Positions 32,361 to 40,698 of a DNA stretch of 64,000 nt are shown here, in pieces. A program made the translations under genes and the position numbers. The notes under the pieces were generated by a model, which ran no database searches, had not been told where the DNA came from, and saw only the letters and a program-made list of their open reading frames with translations. Positions within the stretch are counted from its first letter, which is position 1; every line of letters begins with the position of its first letter. The stretch comes from Pseudooceanicola nitratireducens (GTDB lineage Bacteria; Pseudomonadota; Alphaproteobacteria; Rhodobacterales; Rhodobacteraceae): the NCBI RefSeq assembly GCF_900109195.1, contig NZ_FNZG01000002.1:628191-692190 (forward strand). Reading direction: 5' to 3'.

Positions 32361-34037
32361 ATGGCTCAGAACGCATCCATGGAGGAATTCGAAGCCCTCC
32401 TGAACGAAAGCTTCGAAATGGACACGCCCGAAGAGGGTTCCGTTGTCAAAGGCAAGGTCATCGCTGTTGAAGCAGGCCAGGCCATCATCGACGTTGGCTA
32501 CAAGATGGAAGGCCGCGTCGATCTGAAAGAATTCGCAAACCCCGGTGAACAGGCAGAAATCTCTGTCGGTGACGAGGTTGAAGTTTTCCTGCGCGCAGCT
32601 GAAAACGCCCGTGGCGAAGCCGTCATTTCCCGTGAAATGGCCCGCCGCGAAGAAGCCTGGGACCGCCTGGAAAAAGCATACGCAGACGACGCCCGCGTCG
32701 AAGGCGCGATCTTCGGCCGCGTCAAAGGCGGCTTCACCGTCGATCTGGGCGGCGCTGTTGCGTTCCTGCCCGGCTCTCAGGTTGACGTGCGCCCCGTGCG
32801 CGACGCCGGCCCGCTGATGGGTCTGAAGCAGCCGTTCCAGATTCTGAAAATGGACCGTCGCCGTGGCAACATCGTTGTTTCGCGTCGCGCAATCCTGGAA
32901 GAATCGCGTGCCGAACAGCGCGCCGAGGTCATCTCGAACCTCGAAGAAGGCCAGGCCGTGGATGGTGTCGTCAAGAACATCACCGAATACGGTGCCTTCG
33001 TTGACCTGGGCGGCGTTGACGGCCTGCTGCACGTCACCGACATGGCATGGCGTCGCGTGAACCACCCCTCCGAGATCCTGTCGATCGGCGAAACCGTCAA
33101 GGTTCAGGTCATCAAGATCAACAAGGAAACGCACCGCATCAGCCTGGGCATGAAGCAGCTGCAGGAAGATCCGTGGGATCTGGTTGCTGCCAAGTACCCG
33201 CTGGAATCCACCCATCAGGGTCGCGTCACCAACATCACCGACTACGGTGCATTTGTTGAGCTGGAGCCCGGTGTCGAAGGTCTGGTCCACGTCTCCGAGA
33301 TGTCCTGGACCAAGAAGAACGTGCACCCCGGCAAGATCGTCTCGACCTCGCAGGAAGTCGAAGTCATGGTCCTGGAAATCGATGGTGCCAAGCGCCGCGT
33401 GTCCCTGGGTCTCAAGCAGACGATGCGCAACCCGTGGGAAGTCTTCGCGGAAACCCATCCCGAAGGCACCGTTGTCGAAGGCGAAGTCAAGAACATCACC
33501 GAATTCGGTCTGTTCGTTGGTCTCGACGGCGACATCGACGGCATGGTTCACCTGTCCGACATCTCCTGGGACGAGCGTGGCGAAGACGCCATCCAGAACT
33601 ACCGCAAGGGCGACATGGTCCAGGCGGTTGTCTCGGAAGTCGACACCGACAAAGAGCGTATCTCGCTCTCGATCAAGAACGTGGGCGGCGACAAGTTCGC
33701 GGATGCCGTTGGCGGCGTGAAGCGCGGCTCGGTCATCACCGTCAACGTGACCTCCATCGAAGATGGCGGGATCGAAGTGGAATACGAAGGCATGAAGTCC
33801 TTCATCCGCCGCTCCGATCTGTCGCGTGACCGTGCCGAACAGCGCCCCGAGCGTTTCTCGGTCGGTGACCACGTCGACGTGCGCGTCACCAACGTGGACA
33901 GCAAGACCCGTCGTCTGGGCCTGTCCATCAAGGCACGCGAAATCGCGGAAGAGAAAGAGGCCGTGGAACAGTACGGTTCCTCCGACTCGGGCGCGTCGCT
34001 TGGCGACATCCTGGGCGCAGCCCTGAAAAACGACTGA
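32361..34037 (+). CDS. rpsA: 30S ribosomal protein S1
   Basis: 558 residues with six S1 domains in the usual order, the first two divergent ('GKVIAVEAGQAIIDVGYKMEG', 'GRVKGGFTVDLGGAVAFLPG') and the remaining four closer to the RNA-binding consensus ('KNITEYGAFVDLGGVDGLLHV' and similar). S1 brings mRNA to the 30S subunit. Codon use is more strongly biased than in the neighbours, as expected for a highly expressed gene. The start ATG 32361 follows AAAAGGAAAT with a rather long spacing. A strong terminator follows. Confidence 0.97.
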   Translation: MAQNASMEEFEALLNESFEMDTPEEGSVVKGKVIAVEAGQAIIDVGYKMEGRVDLKEFANPGEQAEISVGDEVEVFLRAAENARGEAVISREMARREEAWDRLEKAYADDARVEGAIFGRVKGGFTVDLGGAVAFLPGSQVDVRPVRDAGPLMGLKQPFQILKMDRRRGNIVVSRRAILEESRAEQRAEVISNLEEGQAVDGVVKNITEYGAFVDLGGVDGLLHVTDMAWRRVNHPSEILSIGETVKVQVIKINKETHRISLGMKQLQEDPWDLVAAKYPLESTHQGRVTNITDYGAFVELEPGVEGLVHVSEMSWTKKNVHPGKIVSTSQEVEVMVLEIDGAKRRVSLGLKQTMRNPWEVFAETHPEGTVVEGEVKNITEFGLFVGLDGDIDGMVHLSDISWDERGEDAIQNYRKGDMVQAVVSEVDTDKERISLSIKNVGGDKFADAVGGVKRGSVITVNVTSIEDGGIEVEYEGMKSFIRRSDLSRDRAEQRPERFSVGDHVDVRVTNVDSKTRRLGLSIKAREIAEEKEAVEQYGSSDSGASLGDILGAALKND

Positions 34038-34057
34038 TCTGTCTGACAGATCTTCGG

Positions 34058-34087
34058 AAAACCCCGGCCATCGCGCCGGGGTTTTTT
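34058..34087 (+). terminator. Rho-independent terminator after rpsA
   Basis: GC stem CCCCGGC/GCCGGGG with flanking A/T pairs (AAAA with TTTT), a 6-base loop and a run of six T. It is the strongest terminator in the window. Confidence 0.9.
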
Positions 34088-34329
34088 GTTGCGCGGATGG
34101 TGGGGCGTGAGGGTCCGAATCAGGGCCGCATGCCGCGCTGCAGCGTCACGCGATTCTGCGGCTGCTGTGTTGCGGCAAGGGATTTCTCTGCGCGCGCAAG
34201 GCGCAAAACCCCGATTTAACATGAAAATTTCGGCCCCCGACCCTTGCTAGTCTGTTTCGGGATGCCACAATTGATCCTATAGTCGTAACAAGTCCGATTG
34301 CGCTGCCACGTGACCTGGGAGAACTCGAA

Positions 34330-34614
34330 ATGATCCGCTCTGAGCTGATTCAGAAAATCGCCGACGAAAATCCGCATCTGTACCAGCGGGATGTCGAAAA
34401 GATCGTGAACGTCATCTTTGACGAGATCATCGAGGCGATGGCACGGGGCGACCGGGTCGAGCTGCGCGGTTTTGGGGCCTTTTCCGTCAAGAAGCGGGAT
34501 GCGAGAACGGGTCGTAACCCGCGCACCGGCGAAGCGGTCGAGGTCGAGGAAAAGCACGTGCCTTTCTTCAAGACCGGCAAGCTGTTGCGCGACCGACTGA
34601 ACGGACAAGCCTGA
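34330..34614 (+). CDS. ihfB: Integration host factor subunit beta
   Basis: 94 residues. '[33 protein letters not shown]' and '[27 protein letters not shown]' are the IHF-beta N-terminal and DNA-bending arm sequences, and '[17 protein letters not shown]' is the usual end. It pairs with IHF-alpha to bend DNA. The rpsA-ihfB order is widespread in proteobacteria. GGGAGAA eight bases upstream serves ATG 34330. LapA follows after 1 base, so the two are co-transcribed. Confidence 0.96.
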   Translation: MIRSELIQKIADENPHLYQRDVEKIVNVIFDEIIEAMARGDRVELRGFGAFSVKKRDARTGRNPRTGEAVEVEEKHVPFFKTGKLLRDRLNGQA

Positions 34615-34615
34615 C

Positions 34616-34957
34616 ATGAAATACATCCGGTATCTTTTCCTGCTCTGCCTCGCGGTGGTGCTGATCGCGGTCGCCTTGGCTAACCGTGGTGCCGTGGAAC
34701 TGAAACTGCTGCCCGAAGGGCTGGCGCGTGTGGCGGGGATCGACCCGGGCACCTCGCTGCCGCTGTTCGTGGTGATCTTCGGCGGCGTCGTTGCCGGCCT
34801 GCTGATCGGGTTCGTCTGGGAATGGCTGCGCGAGCACAAGCACCGCGTCGAAGTGGACCGCAAGGCCCGCGAGGTCGGCAAGCTTGAGCGCGAAGTGAAG
34901 AAGCTGAAGGGTGAGAAGAACCGCGGCAAGGACGACGTCCTGGCGCTTCTCGACTGA
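34616..34957 (+). CDS. LapA/DUF1049 domain inner-membrane protein
   Basis: 113 residues with two transmembrane helices ('YLFLLCLAVVLIAVALANRG' and 'LPLFVVIFGGVVAGLLIGFVWEW') and a charged C-terminal coiled-coil tail. The 'ANRGAVELKLLPE' segment between helices is the DUF1049 hallmark. In E. coli the LapA/LapB pair controls LPS synthesis through LpxC turnover; whether this protein does so is unknown. It starts 1 base after ihfB, an arrangement seen in many alphaproteobacteria and gammaproteobacteria. Confidence 0.87.
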   Translation: MKYIRYLFLLCLAVVLIAVALANRGAVELKLLPEGLARVAGIDPGTSLPLFVVIFGGVVAGLLIGFVWEWLREHKHRVEVDRKAREVGKLEREVKKLKGEKNRGKDDVLALLD

Positions 34958-35034
34958 TCCCGATTGCCGTCCAGGGCCTTGCGCTGATCAGGCGCAATCT
35001 GGACGGCATCCCCCATCTCGCCTAGACCTGCGGC

Positions 35035-35676
35035 ATGGATATTCGCGTCAAGATCTGCGGTCTCAGCCGCCCCGAGGATGTCGCCGCCGCCGCCGATGCC
35101 GGCGCGGTCTATGGCGGCTTTGTCTTCTTTCCGAAATCCCCCCGGAACGTGTCGATCGACGTGGCGCGGGACCTGGCGGTTGCGGCGCCCGTAGGGCTGG
35201 CCAAGGTCGCGCTGGTGGTGAATGCCGATGACGCCCTGATCGACGCGATCACCGGGGCGGTGCCGCTGGACATGTTGCAGCTGCACGGCAAGGAAAGCCC
35301 CGAACGGGTGGCCGAGTTGCGGGCCCGCACCGGGTTGCCGGTGATGAAGGCCGTGGGCATCGCCGGGCCCGAGGATCTGGAGCAGATCGCGATCTACGAA
35401 CAGGTGGCGGATCAGATCCTGATCGACGCCAAACCGCCCAAGGGGGCGGATCTGCCGGGCGGCAACGGGCTGGCCTTTGACTGGCGGCTGCTGCAGGGGC
35501 GCAAGTACTGGACGCGGCCCTGGATGCTGGCCGGTGGCCTGACCCCCGACAACGTGGCCGAAGCCGTGCGCCTGACCGGGGCGCGTCAGGTCGATGTCTC
35601 CTCGGGCGTGGAAAGCGCGCCGGGGGTGAAGGATCTGGACCGGATCGGGGATTTCGTCCGCGCCGCACAGGGCTGA
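35035..35676 (+). CDS. trpF: Phosphoribosylanthranilate isomerase
   Basis: 213 residues, TIM-barrel. '[20 protein letters not shown]' with the catalytic cysteine, '[15 protein letters not shown]' and '[16 protein letters not shown]' followed by '[19 protein letters not shown]' are complete family blocks. It isomerises PRA to CdRP in tryptophan synthesis. trpF often lies beside trpB in this group; here trpB is at 59 kb on the same strand with about 23 kb between them. It converges with ispE. Confidence 0.95.
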   Translation: MDIRVKICGLSRPEDVAAAADAGAVYGGFVFFPKSPRNVSIDVARDLAVAAPVGLAKVALVVNADDALIDAITGAVPLDMLQLHGKESPERVAELRARTGLPVMKAVGIAGPEDLEQIAIYEQVADQILIDAKPPKGADLPGGNGLAFDWRLLQGRKYWTRPWMLAGGLTPDNVAEAVRLTGARQVDVSSGVESAPGVKDLDRIGDFVRAAQG

Positions 35677-35697
35677 GGGGCGGGACGCCCCCGAGGG

Positions 35698-36522
35698 CTA
35701 ACGGAAGCTGACCGGCTGAACCCACCATTTGGGATGCGCCAGGCGCTGCGCCATGGCCTCGGCCGCGTCTCGGGTGTCGCTCAGGCCAAAGCAGGTCGCG
35801 CCGGATCCGGACATGCGGGCCAGGCGACAGTCGGGATCCTGGCTTAGCCGTTCCAGAACCGTGCCGATGATCGGGGTGATGGCGATGGCCGGGGCCTCAA
35901 GATCGTTGCGGGTGGTCTTCAGCCAGTCGATCAGGGTCCTTGTGTCGGGGCCCTCGGGCAGATCGGGCATGGGCGGATTGTCCCGCCGGGTCAGTGCCTT
36001 GAAGACCGACGGGGTCGGCACCTCGACCCGGGGGTTGATCAGCACGCCGTGCAGGGCGGGCAGCGGGGGCAGGGGGGTGACGATGTCTCCGATCCCCTGC
36101 ATCCGGGCGGCGCGACCGATCAGGCAGACGGGAATATCCGCGCCCAGGCGGTGCGTGTCGCGGGGCAGGTCGGTGCCGTGGATCTGCGCCAGCCCGCGCA
36201 GCGTGGCGGCCGCATCCGAGGATCCGCCCCCGATCCCTGCGGCGGCTGGCAGGTGTTTTTCCAGGTGCACATCGGCCGTCAGCCCGGCGAACTCCATGGC
36301 CTTTACCACCAGGTTGCGCGCGTCGGTCGGGACCCCGGCGGCGAGCGGACCTGACAGGGTCAGAGAGCCATCGCCCCGCGTCAGGGTCAGGCGGTCGCCC
36401 ATGTCGGCAAAGACCACCAGCGAATCCAGCAGGTGATAGCCATCCTGACGCTGCCCGGTGACGTGCAGCGCCAGATTGATCTTGGCCGGTGCGATCTGCT
36501 GCACCGGGGATGTGTCTTGCAT
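35698..36522 (-). CDS. ispE: 4-diphosphocytidyl-2-C-methyl-D-erythritol kinase
   Basis: 274 residues of the GHMP kinase family. 'APAKINLALHVTGQRQDGYHLLDS' is the IspE N-terminus and 'HLPAAAGIGGGSSDAAATLRGL' the ATP-binding loop; 'ARMSGSGATCFGL' is the third motif. It catalyses the ATP-dependent fourth step of the non-mevalonate isoprenoid pathway. It lies 3 bases after the TPR protein gene, so the pair form an operon. Confidence 0.95.
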   Translation of the reverse strand: MQDTSPVQQIAPAKINLALHVTGQRQDGYHLLDSLVVFADMGDRLTLTRGDGSLTLSGPLAAGVPTDARNLVVKAMEFAGLTADVHLEKHLPAAAGIGGGSSDAAATLRGLAQIHGTDLPRDTHRLGADIPVCLIGRAARMQGIGDIVTPLPPLPALHGVLINPRVEVPTPSVFKALTRRDNPPMPDLPEGPDTRTLIDWLKTTRNDLEAPAIAITPIIGTVLERLSQDPDCRLARMSGSGATCFGLSDTRDAAEAMAQRLAHPKWWVQPVSFR

Positions 36523-36525
36523 GGA

Positions 36526-38247
36526 TCAGCCGCCGTTGCTTGTGTCCTGGGCCACTTTCAGGGGATTGGCCCCTTCTTCGGCCAGAACAGCATCCAGGCC
36601 AACCTTCAACTTGCGGCGGATGCGTTCGGCATCGCCCGCTTCGGGGTCGAAGGACAGGGCGCGCTGCCACTGGAATTCGGCTTCAAGCCGCCGGCCGACG
36701 GCCCAGTAGACATCGCCCAGGTGGTCGGTGACCGTGGGATCCACGGGCATCAGTTCTGCGGCGCGTTCCATGTGGCCAACCGAATCGTCATAGCGGCCCA
36801 GCCGGTACAGCGCCCAGCCCAGGCTATCCAGGATATAACCGCTGTCGGGGCGCGCATCGGCGGCGCGTTCGATCATCGACAGCGCTTCCTCCAGCTTTTC
36901 TTGCTTTTCGACCAGAGAATAGCCCAGGTAGTTCAGCACGCGGGGATGTTCGGGGTTGAACTGAAGCGCGGCGCGGAAATCGGCCTCGGCCTCGTCCCAG
37001 TGGTTCAGGCGTTCCTGGCAGATGCCCCGGACATAAAGGACAAACCATTGCGCGCGGTCGTCTTCATCGTAAAGCGACAGGGCCCGGTCATAGGCTTTCA
37101 CCGCCTCCATGTAGCGTTCGGAGCCACGGAACAGATCGCCGCGCGTGCTGTGCACGATCGGCATGTCCGCGTGGGTCTCGGCCAGCTGGTCCAGCACTTC
37201 CAGCGCGGCATCGGCGCGGCCCGACCGGCGCAGCGCCTCGGCCCGGCCCAGTTCGGCGGCGTGGAAGGCGGGGTTGTCGCGCGGCACCCTGCGATAGGCG
37301 CGGGTGGCCAGTTCCGGGCGGCCCATGTCTTCCAGAAGTTCGGCCGACAGAAGGATCGCGTCGACGTGGTCGCGGCGCAGATCCTCGGCCACGCGGGAAT
37401 AGATCAGCGTGTAGTCGTTCGTGGCCTCACCGCGCAGGGCGGCGGCAACGGAATAGAAGATCTCGGCCACGCCGTCGGTGATGCGGGTCACATGGGTGAA
37501 GGGCAGGGTCTCACCGGTTTCGAGCCCTGTCCGCATCGCCGACAGGCCGGGGTCCAGGTCCGTGCCGAACAGACGGTCCAGCAGGGCCAGCGCATCGGCG
37601 TTGCGGTCCAGTTGCGACAGCACCTCGATCCGGGCCATGGCACCACGGCGGGTCATCTGCAGGGGGCCGGCCTGTTCGTCGGAATAGATCGCCTCAGAGG
37701 CTTCGAAATCGCCGACCATCGCAAGGGCCAGGGCCTTGTGGTACAGGGCAAAGCCGCGCAGGCCTTTGGTCTCAGCCACGGTGTCGAAGGCGGCAAGGGC
37801 GGCGGTCATGTCGCCGGACCCCAGGCGCGCCCAGGCGGCCATCAGGCCATCGACCAGCGGGCCGACGCCGCGATCTTCGGTCACGCGGGACAGAACGGCG
37901 GTGTAATCGCCCGCCTCGAATTCATGGGCGGCCAGAATGGCGCGGGCGATCTGGCTTTCGACGCCGTTCTTTTCCATCCGTTCGGCCACGGGCACGGCGC
38001 GGGCCAGGTCCCCGGCCGAGAGCTGCGACAGGGCGGCCCCCTCAAGCAGCTGCGGATTCTTCGGATCATCCCCAAGGGCGCGTATGTAGTAATAGACGGC
38101 CGCATCGAAATCGCCGGCCATGCGCGCCTGCCGCGCGGCCAGGTAATCGCCTGAATTGCCGGCAAATGCCGGCGTTGCCAACGTCGTGGTCGCCGTCAGG
38201 GCCAAGGCAGTCAGAAACTTTGCAGTCAGGATCTTGCGTTTGGTCAT
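36526..38247 (-). CDS. Tetratricopeptide repeat protein, exported
   Basis: 573 residues from the ATG at 38247 (GAGGGAC nine bases upstream). A signal peptide ('FLTALALTATTTLATPAFA') is followed by many degenerate TPR units, clearest in the C-terminal half ('GDLFRGSERYMEAVKAYDRALSLYDEDD', then 'EADFRAALQFNPEHPRVLNYLGYSLVEK'). The protein therefore acts in the periplasm or at the outer membrane as a protein-protein scaffold; partners are unknown. Neighbours are ispE, 3 bases downstream, and ETF-QO upstream, separated by a terminator. The homologue is common in Rhodobacteraceae beside ispE. Confidence 0.83.
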   Translation of the reverse strand: MTKRKILTAKFLTALALTATTTLATPAFAGNSGDYLAARQARMAGDFDAAVYYYIRALGDDPKNPQLLEGAALSQLSAGDLARAVPVAERMEKNGVESQIARAILAAHEFEAGDYTAVLSRVTEDRGVGPLVDGLMAAWARLGSGDMTAALAAFDTVAETKGLRGFALYHKALALAMVGDFEASEAIYSDEQAGPLQMTRRGAMARIEVLSQLDRNADALALLDRLFGTDLDPGLSAMRTGLETGETLPFTHVTRITDGVAEIFYSVAAALRGEATNDYTLIYSRVAEDLRRDHVDAILLSAELLEDMGRPELATRAYRRVPRDNPAFHAAELGRAEALRRSGRADAALEVLDQLAETHADMPIVHSTRGDLFRGSERYMEAVKAYDRALSLYDEDDRAQWFVLYVRGICQERLNHWDEAEADFRAALQFNPEHPRVLNYLGYSLVEKQEKLEEALSMIERAADARPDSGYILDSLGWALYRLGRYDDSVGHMERAAELMPVDPTVTDHLGDVYWAVGRRLEAEFQWQRALSFDPEAGDAERIRRKLKVGLDAVLAEEGANPLKVAQDTSNGG

Positions 38248-38305
38248 GTGGTCCCTCGCCTCACTTGGGGTCAGGTCAGGGTAAGGGGACTTCGTTACCA
38301 AAAGC

Positions 38306-38335
38306 AATGCGGGGCACCGGTGGATGCCCCGCATT
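38306..38335 (-). terminator. Rho-independent terminator after the ETF-QO gene
   Basis: An 11-bp perfect stem AATGCGGGGCA/TGCCCCGCATT with an 8-base loop; on the minus strand it is followed by GCTTTTGG. It separates ETF-QO from the TPR-ispE operon. Confidence 0.7.
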
Positions 38336-38395
38336 TAAGAAATTGTGATCGGTCGACGACAGGGGGCCGTCAACCTGCTGATTTATTGGGCCAGC

Positions 38396-40045
38396 TTACA
38401 TGTTCGGATAGTTCGGGCCGTCGCCGCCCTGGGGCGTGGTCCAGACGATGTTCTGGGACGGATCCTTGATGTCGCAGGTCTTGCAGTGCACGCAGTTCTG
38501 GAAGTTGATGACAAAGCGCGTGTCCTTGCCTTCTTCCTCGACGAATTCGTAGACGCCTGCCGGGCAATAGCGCGACGAGGGGCCGGCGTATTTCGGCAGG
38601 TTGTCCAGAACCGGCACGTTCGGGTCCTTCAGTTTCAGGTGCGCCGGCTGGCTTTCCTCGTGGTTGGTCATCGAGAAGCTGACGTTGGTCAGGCGATCGA
38701 AGGACAGCTTGCCGTCGGGCTTGGGATAGTCGATCGGCTTGTGCTGCGATGCCATTTCGGTCGCTTGGGCGTCGGTCTTACCGTGTTTCAGCGTGCCCAG
38801 CAGTGAGAAGCCGAAGGTGTTGGTCCACATGTCGAACCCGCCCAGCCCCAAAGAGGCCACGAGCCCGTACTTGGACCACAGCGGTTTCACGTTGCGCACC
38901 TTCTTCAGGTCCTTGCCGATCGGGCCCTTGCGCACGGCTTCTTCATAGTCGTGCAGCTCGTCGCCCGAGCGGCCGGCCTTGATCGCGGCATGGGCGGCTT
39001 CGGCCGCGGCCTTGCCGGACAGCATGGCGTTGTGGTTGCCCTTGATGCGCGGCACGTTGACCATGCCGACGGAACAGCCCAGCAGCGCCACGCCGGGCGC
39101 AACCATCTGCGGCATCGACTGATAGCCGCCTTCGGAAATCGCCCGCGCGCCATAGGCCACGCGCTTGCCGCCTTCCAGCAGCTCGGCGACCATCGGGTGG
39201 TGCTTGAAGCGCTGGAATTCCATGTAGGGGAACAGGTGCGGGTTCTTGTAGTTCAGGTGAACCACGAAGCCGATCAGCACCTGGTTGTTCTCGAAGTGAT
39301 AGATGAACGAGCCGCCGCCGGCATTGCCGCCCAGGGGCCAGCCCATGGTGTGGGTGACGGTACCTTCCTTGTGCTTGGCCGGATCGATTTCCCAGATCTC
39401 TTTCATGCCAAGGCCGAATTTCTGCGGCTCCTTGCCGTCGGACAGGCCGTACTTCTCGATCACTTCCTTCGACAGCGACCCGCGCACGCCTTCCGACAGG
39501 AAGACGTATTTGCCGTGCAGCTCCATCCCCGGCTCATAGCCCGGGCCCTGCGTGCCATCGGGGTTCAGGCCGAATTCACCGGCCACGACGCCCTTGATGT
39601 CGCCGTTGTCGCCATAGACCAGTTCCGAACAGGCCATGCCCGGGAAGATCTCGACGCCCAGTTCCTCGGCCTGTTCCGCCATCCAGCGGCAGACGTTGCC
39701 CATCGACACGATGTAGTTGCCGTGGTTGTTCATCAGCGGCGGCATGGGGAAGTTCGGCACGCGCAGCTTGCCTGCCTCGCCCAGCATGTAGAAGTTGTCT
39801 TCCTTGACCGGAACGTTCAGGGGGGCACCCTTTTCCTTCCAGTCGGGGATCAGCGCGTCCAGGCCGCAGGGATCCAGAACCGCGCCCGAGAGGATATGCG
39901 CGCCCACTTCCGAGCCCTTTTCAAGCACCACGACTTCCATGTCGGGATCAAGCTGCTTCAGGCGGATCGCCGCGCTGAGGCCAGCGGGGCCGGCACCGAC
40001 GATGACCACATCGTATTCCATCGTTTCGCGCTGCACTTCGGACAT
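38396..40045 (-). CDS. Electron transfer flavoprotein-ubiquinone oxidoreductase
   Basis: 549 residues. The N-terminal FAD site is 'YDVVIVGAGPAGLSAAIRLKQLDP', a ubiquinone-binding middle follows ('GWPLGGNAGGGSFIYHFENNQ'), and the C-terminus holds the 4Fe-4S ferredoxin-like ligands in 'RYCPAGVYEF' and 'NCVHCKTCDIKDPSQNI'. It passes electrons from ETF, loaded by acyl-CoA and other dehydrogenases, to the quinone pool at the inner membrane. An acyl-CoA dehydrogenase gene lies 9 kb away. Two symmetric elements upstream (40074-40090, 40142-40155) suggest control by a repressor of lipid catabolism. Confidence 0.96.
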   Translation of the reverse strand: MSEVQRETMEYDVVIVGAGPAGLSAAIRLKQLDPDMEVVVLEKGSEVGAHILSGAVLDPCGLDALIPDWKEKGAPLNVPVKEDNFYMLGEAGKLRVPNFPMPPLMNNHGNYIVSMGNVCRWMAEQAEELGVEIFPGMACSELVYGDNGDIKGVVAGEFGLNPDGTQGPGYEPGMELHGKYVFLSEGVRGSLSKEVIEKYGLSDGKEPQKFGLGMKEIWEIDPAKHKEGTVTHTMGWPLGGNAGGGSFIYHFENNQVLIGFVVHLNYKNPHLFPYMEFQRFKHHPMVAELLEGGKRVAYGARAISEGGYQSMPQMVAPGVALLGCSVGMVNVPRIKGNHNAMLSGKAAAEAAHAAIKAGRSGDELHDYEEAVRKGPIGKDLKKVRNVKPLWSKYGLVASLGLGGFDMWTNTFGFSLLGTLKHGKTDAQATEMASQHKPIDYPKPDGKLSFDRLTNVSFSMTNHEESQPAHLKLKDPNVPVLDNLPKYAGPSSRYCPAGVYEFVEEEGKDTRFVINFQNCVHCKTCDIKDPSQNIVWTTPQGGDGPNYPNM

Positions 40046-40073
40046 TTGATTCCTCTCCCTTCGCGGGTCATTT

Positions 40074-40090
40074 GCGAAATTTTGTTTCGC
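40074..40090 (-). promoter_or_regulatory. Inverted repeat upstream of ETF-QO
   Basis: GCGAAA-TTTTG-TTTCGC, perfect 6-bp arms, 29 bases before the start codon. It lies just downstream of a possible promoter (TTGACC on the minus strand near 40120). The arms resemble the GAAAC/GTTTC-type operators of fatty-acid repressors such as PsrA, but the match is loose. Confidence 0.4.
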
Positions 40091-40141
40091 CGTGGATATC
40101 GCGCCGCGGTGCGGCGGGTCAATTGCGACAGAGCGTCATTT

Positions 40142-40155
40142 TGACCGATCGGTCA
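40142..40155 (-). promoter_or_regulatory. 14-bp palindrome TGACCGATCGGTCA upstream of ETF-QO (TetR-type operator)
   Basis: A perfect 14-bp palindrome with the ACCG-NN-CGGT core common to TetR-family operators, 97 bases before the ETF-QO start and just beyond the end of soxR. A related core, ACCGCCCGGT, lies 110 bases before the acyl-CoA dehydrogenase gene (49288-49297). The regulator is not in the window. Confidence 0.5.
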
Positions 40156-40161
40156 CCAAAA

Positions 40162-40629
40162 TCACGGTTTTTCTTCGGTCAATGGCGCGTCACCCAGCAT
40201 ATAGCGCGGTCCGGGCCCCTGTCTCGCCGCGCGGTCGCCGGGATTGTACAGGCCGCACCGGTCCAGTGACAGGCAGCCGCAGCCGATGCAGCCGTCCAGG
40301 TCGTCGCGCAGGCGGGTCAGCTGATCGATTCGGCGGTCCAGGTCGGCGCGGTAGGTCGCGGACAGGCGTCTCCAGTCGGCGGCGGTCGGGGTGCGACCCT
40401 CGGGCAGGGAGGAGAGCTGATCGCGGATCTCGGCGATCGAGAAGCCAAGGCTCTGGGCGATCATGATGAAGCTGAGCCTGCGGATATCCGCCTTTTCGAA
40501 CTGGCGCTGTCCGCCGGGGCCGCGACCCGGCGCAATCAGCCCCTGATCTTCGTAGTACCGGATGGCCGATGCGGCCAGACCGGTGCGACCGGCGATATGG
40601 CTGATGGATAAGCCTCTGTTTTTCATCAA
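40162..40629 (-). CDS. soxR: Redox-sensitive transcriptional activator SoxR
   Basis: 155 residues of the MerR family. The N-terminal helix-turn-helix ('LSISHIAGRTGLAASAIRYYEDQGL') and the C-terminal 2Fe-2S site with Cys114, 117, 119 and 125 ('CIGCGCLSLDRC') are complete. SoxR is oxidised by redox-cycling compounds and then activates promoters with an over-long spacer. Outside enterics it acts directly on a few genes, not through SoxS. The divergent gene carries a near-perfect SoxR box, so it is the likely target; soxR itself lies next to the same box. Confidence 0.96.
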   Translation of the reverse strand: MMKNRGLSISHIAGRTGLAASAIRYYEDQGLIAPGRGPGGQRQFEKADIRRLSFIMIAQSLGFSIAEIRDQLSSLPEGRTPTAADWRRLSATYRADLDRRIDQLTRLRDDLDGCIGCGCLSLDRCGLYNPGDRAARQGPGPRYMLGDAPLTEEKP

Positions 40630-40639
40630 CTCATACCCC

Positions 40640-40670
40640 TTGCCTTCAAGTTAACTTGAGGAATTACAAA
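40640..40670 (+). promoter_or_regulatory. SoxR-controlled promoter with SoxR box
   Basis: The 18-base box at 40644-40661 matches the E. coli soxS box CCTCAAGTTAACTTGAGG at 17 positions; its 14-bp core (40646-40659) is a perfect palindrome. It lies between TTGCCT (40640-40645) and TACAAA (40665-40670), which are 19 bases apart, the stretched spacing that MerR-family activators need. The direction is toward the VOC protein gene. Confidence 0.85.
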
Positions 40671-40698
40671 GCAGGGGTCAACGACGAAAGGGACACAG

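Noticed and set aside
31971-33872. Long open frame on the minus strand opposite rpsA (over 600 codons)
   Set aside because: It is the antisense shadow of a strongly biased GC-rich ribosomal gene; it lacks a recognisable domain, while rpsA on the other strand is certain.
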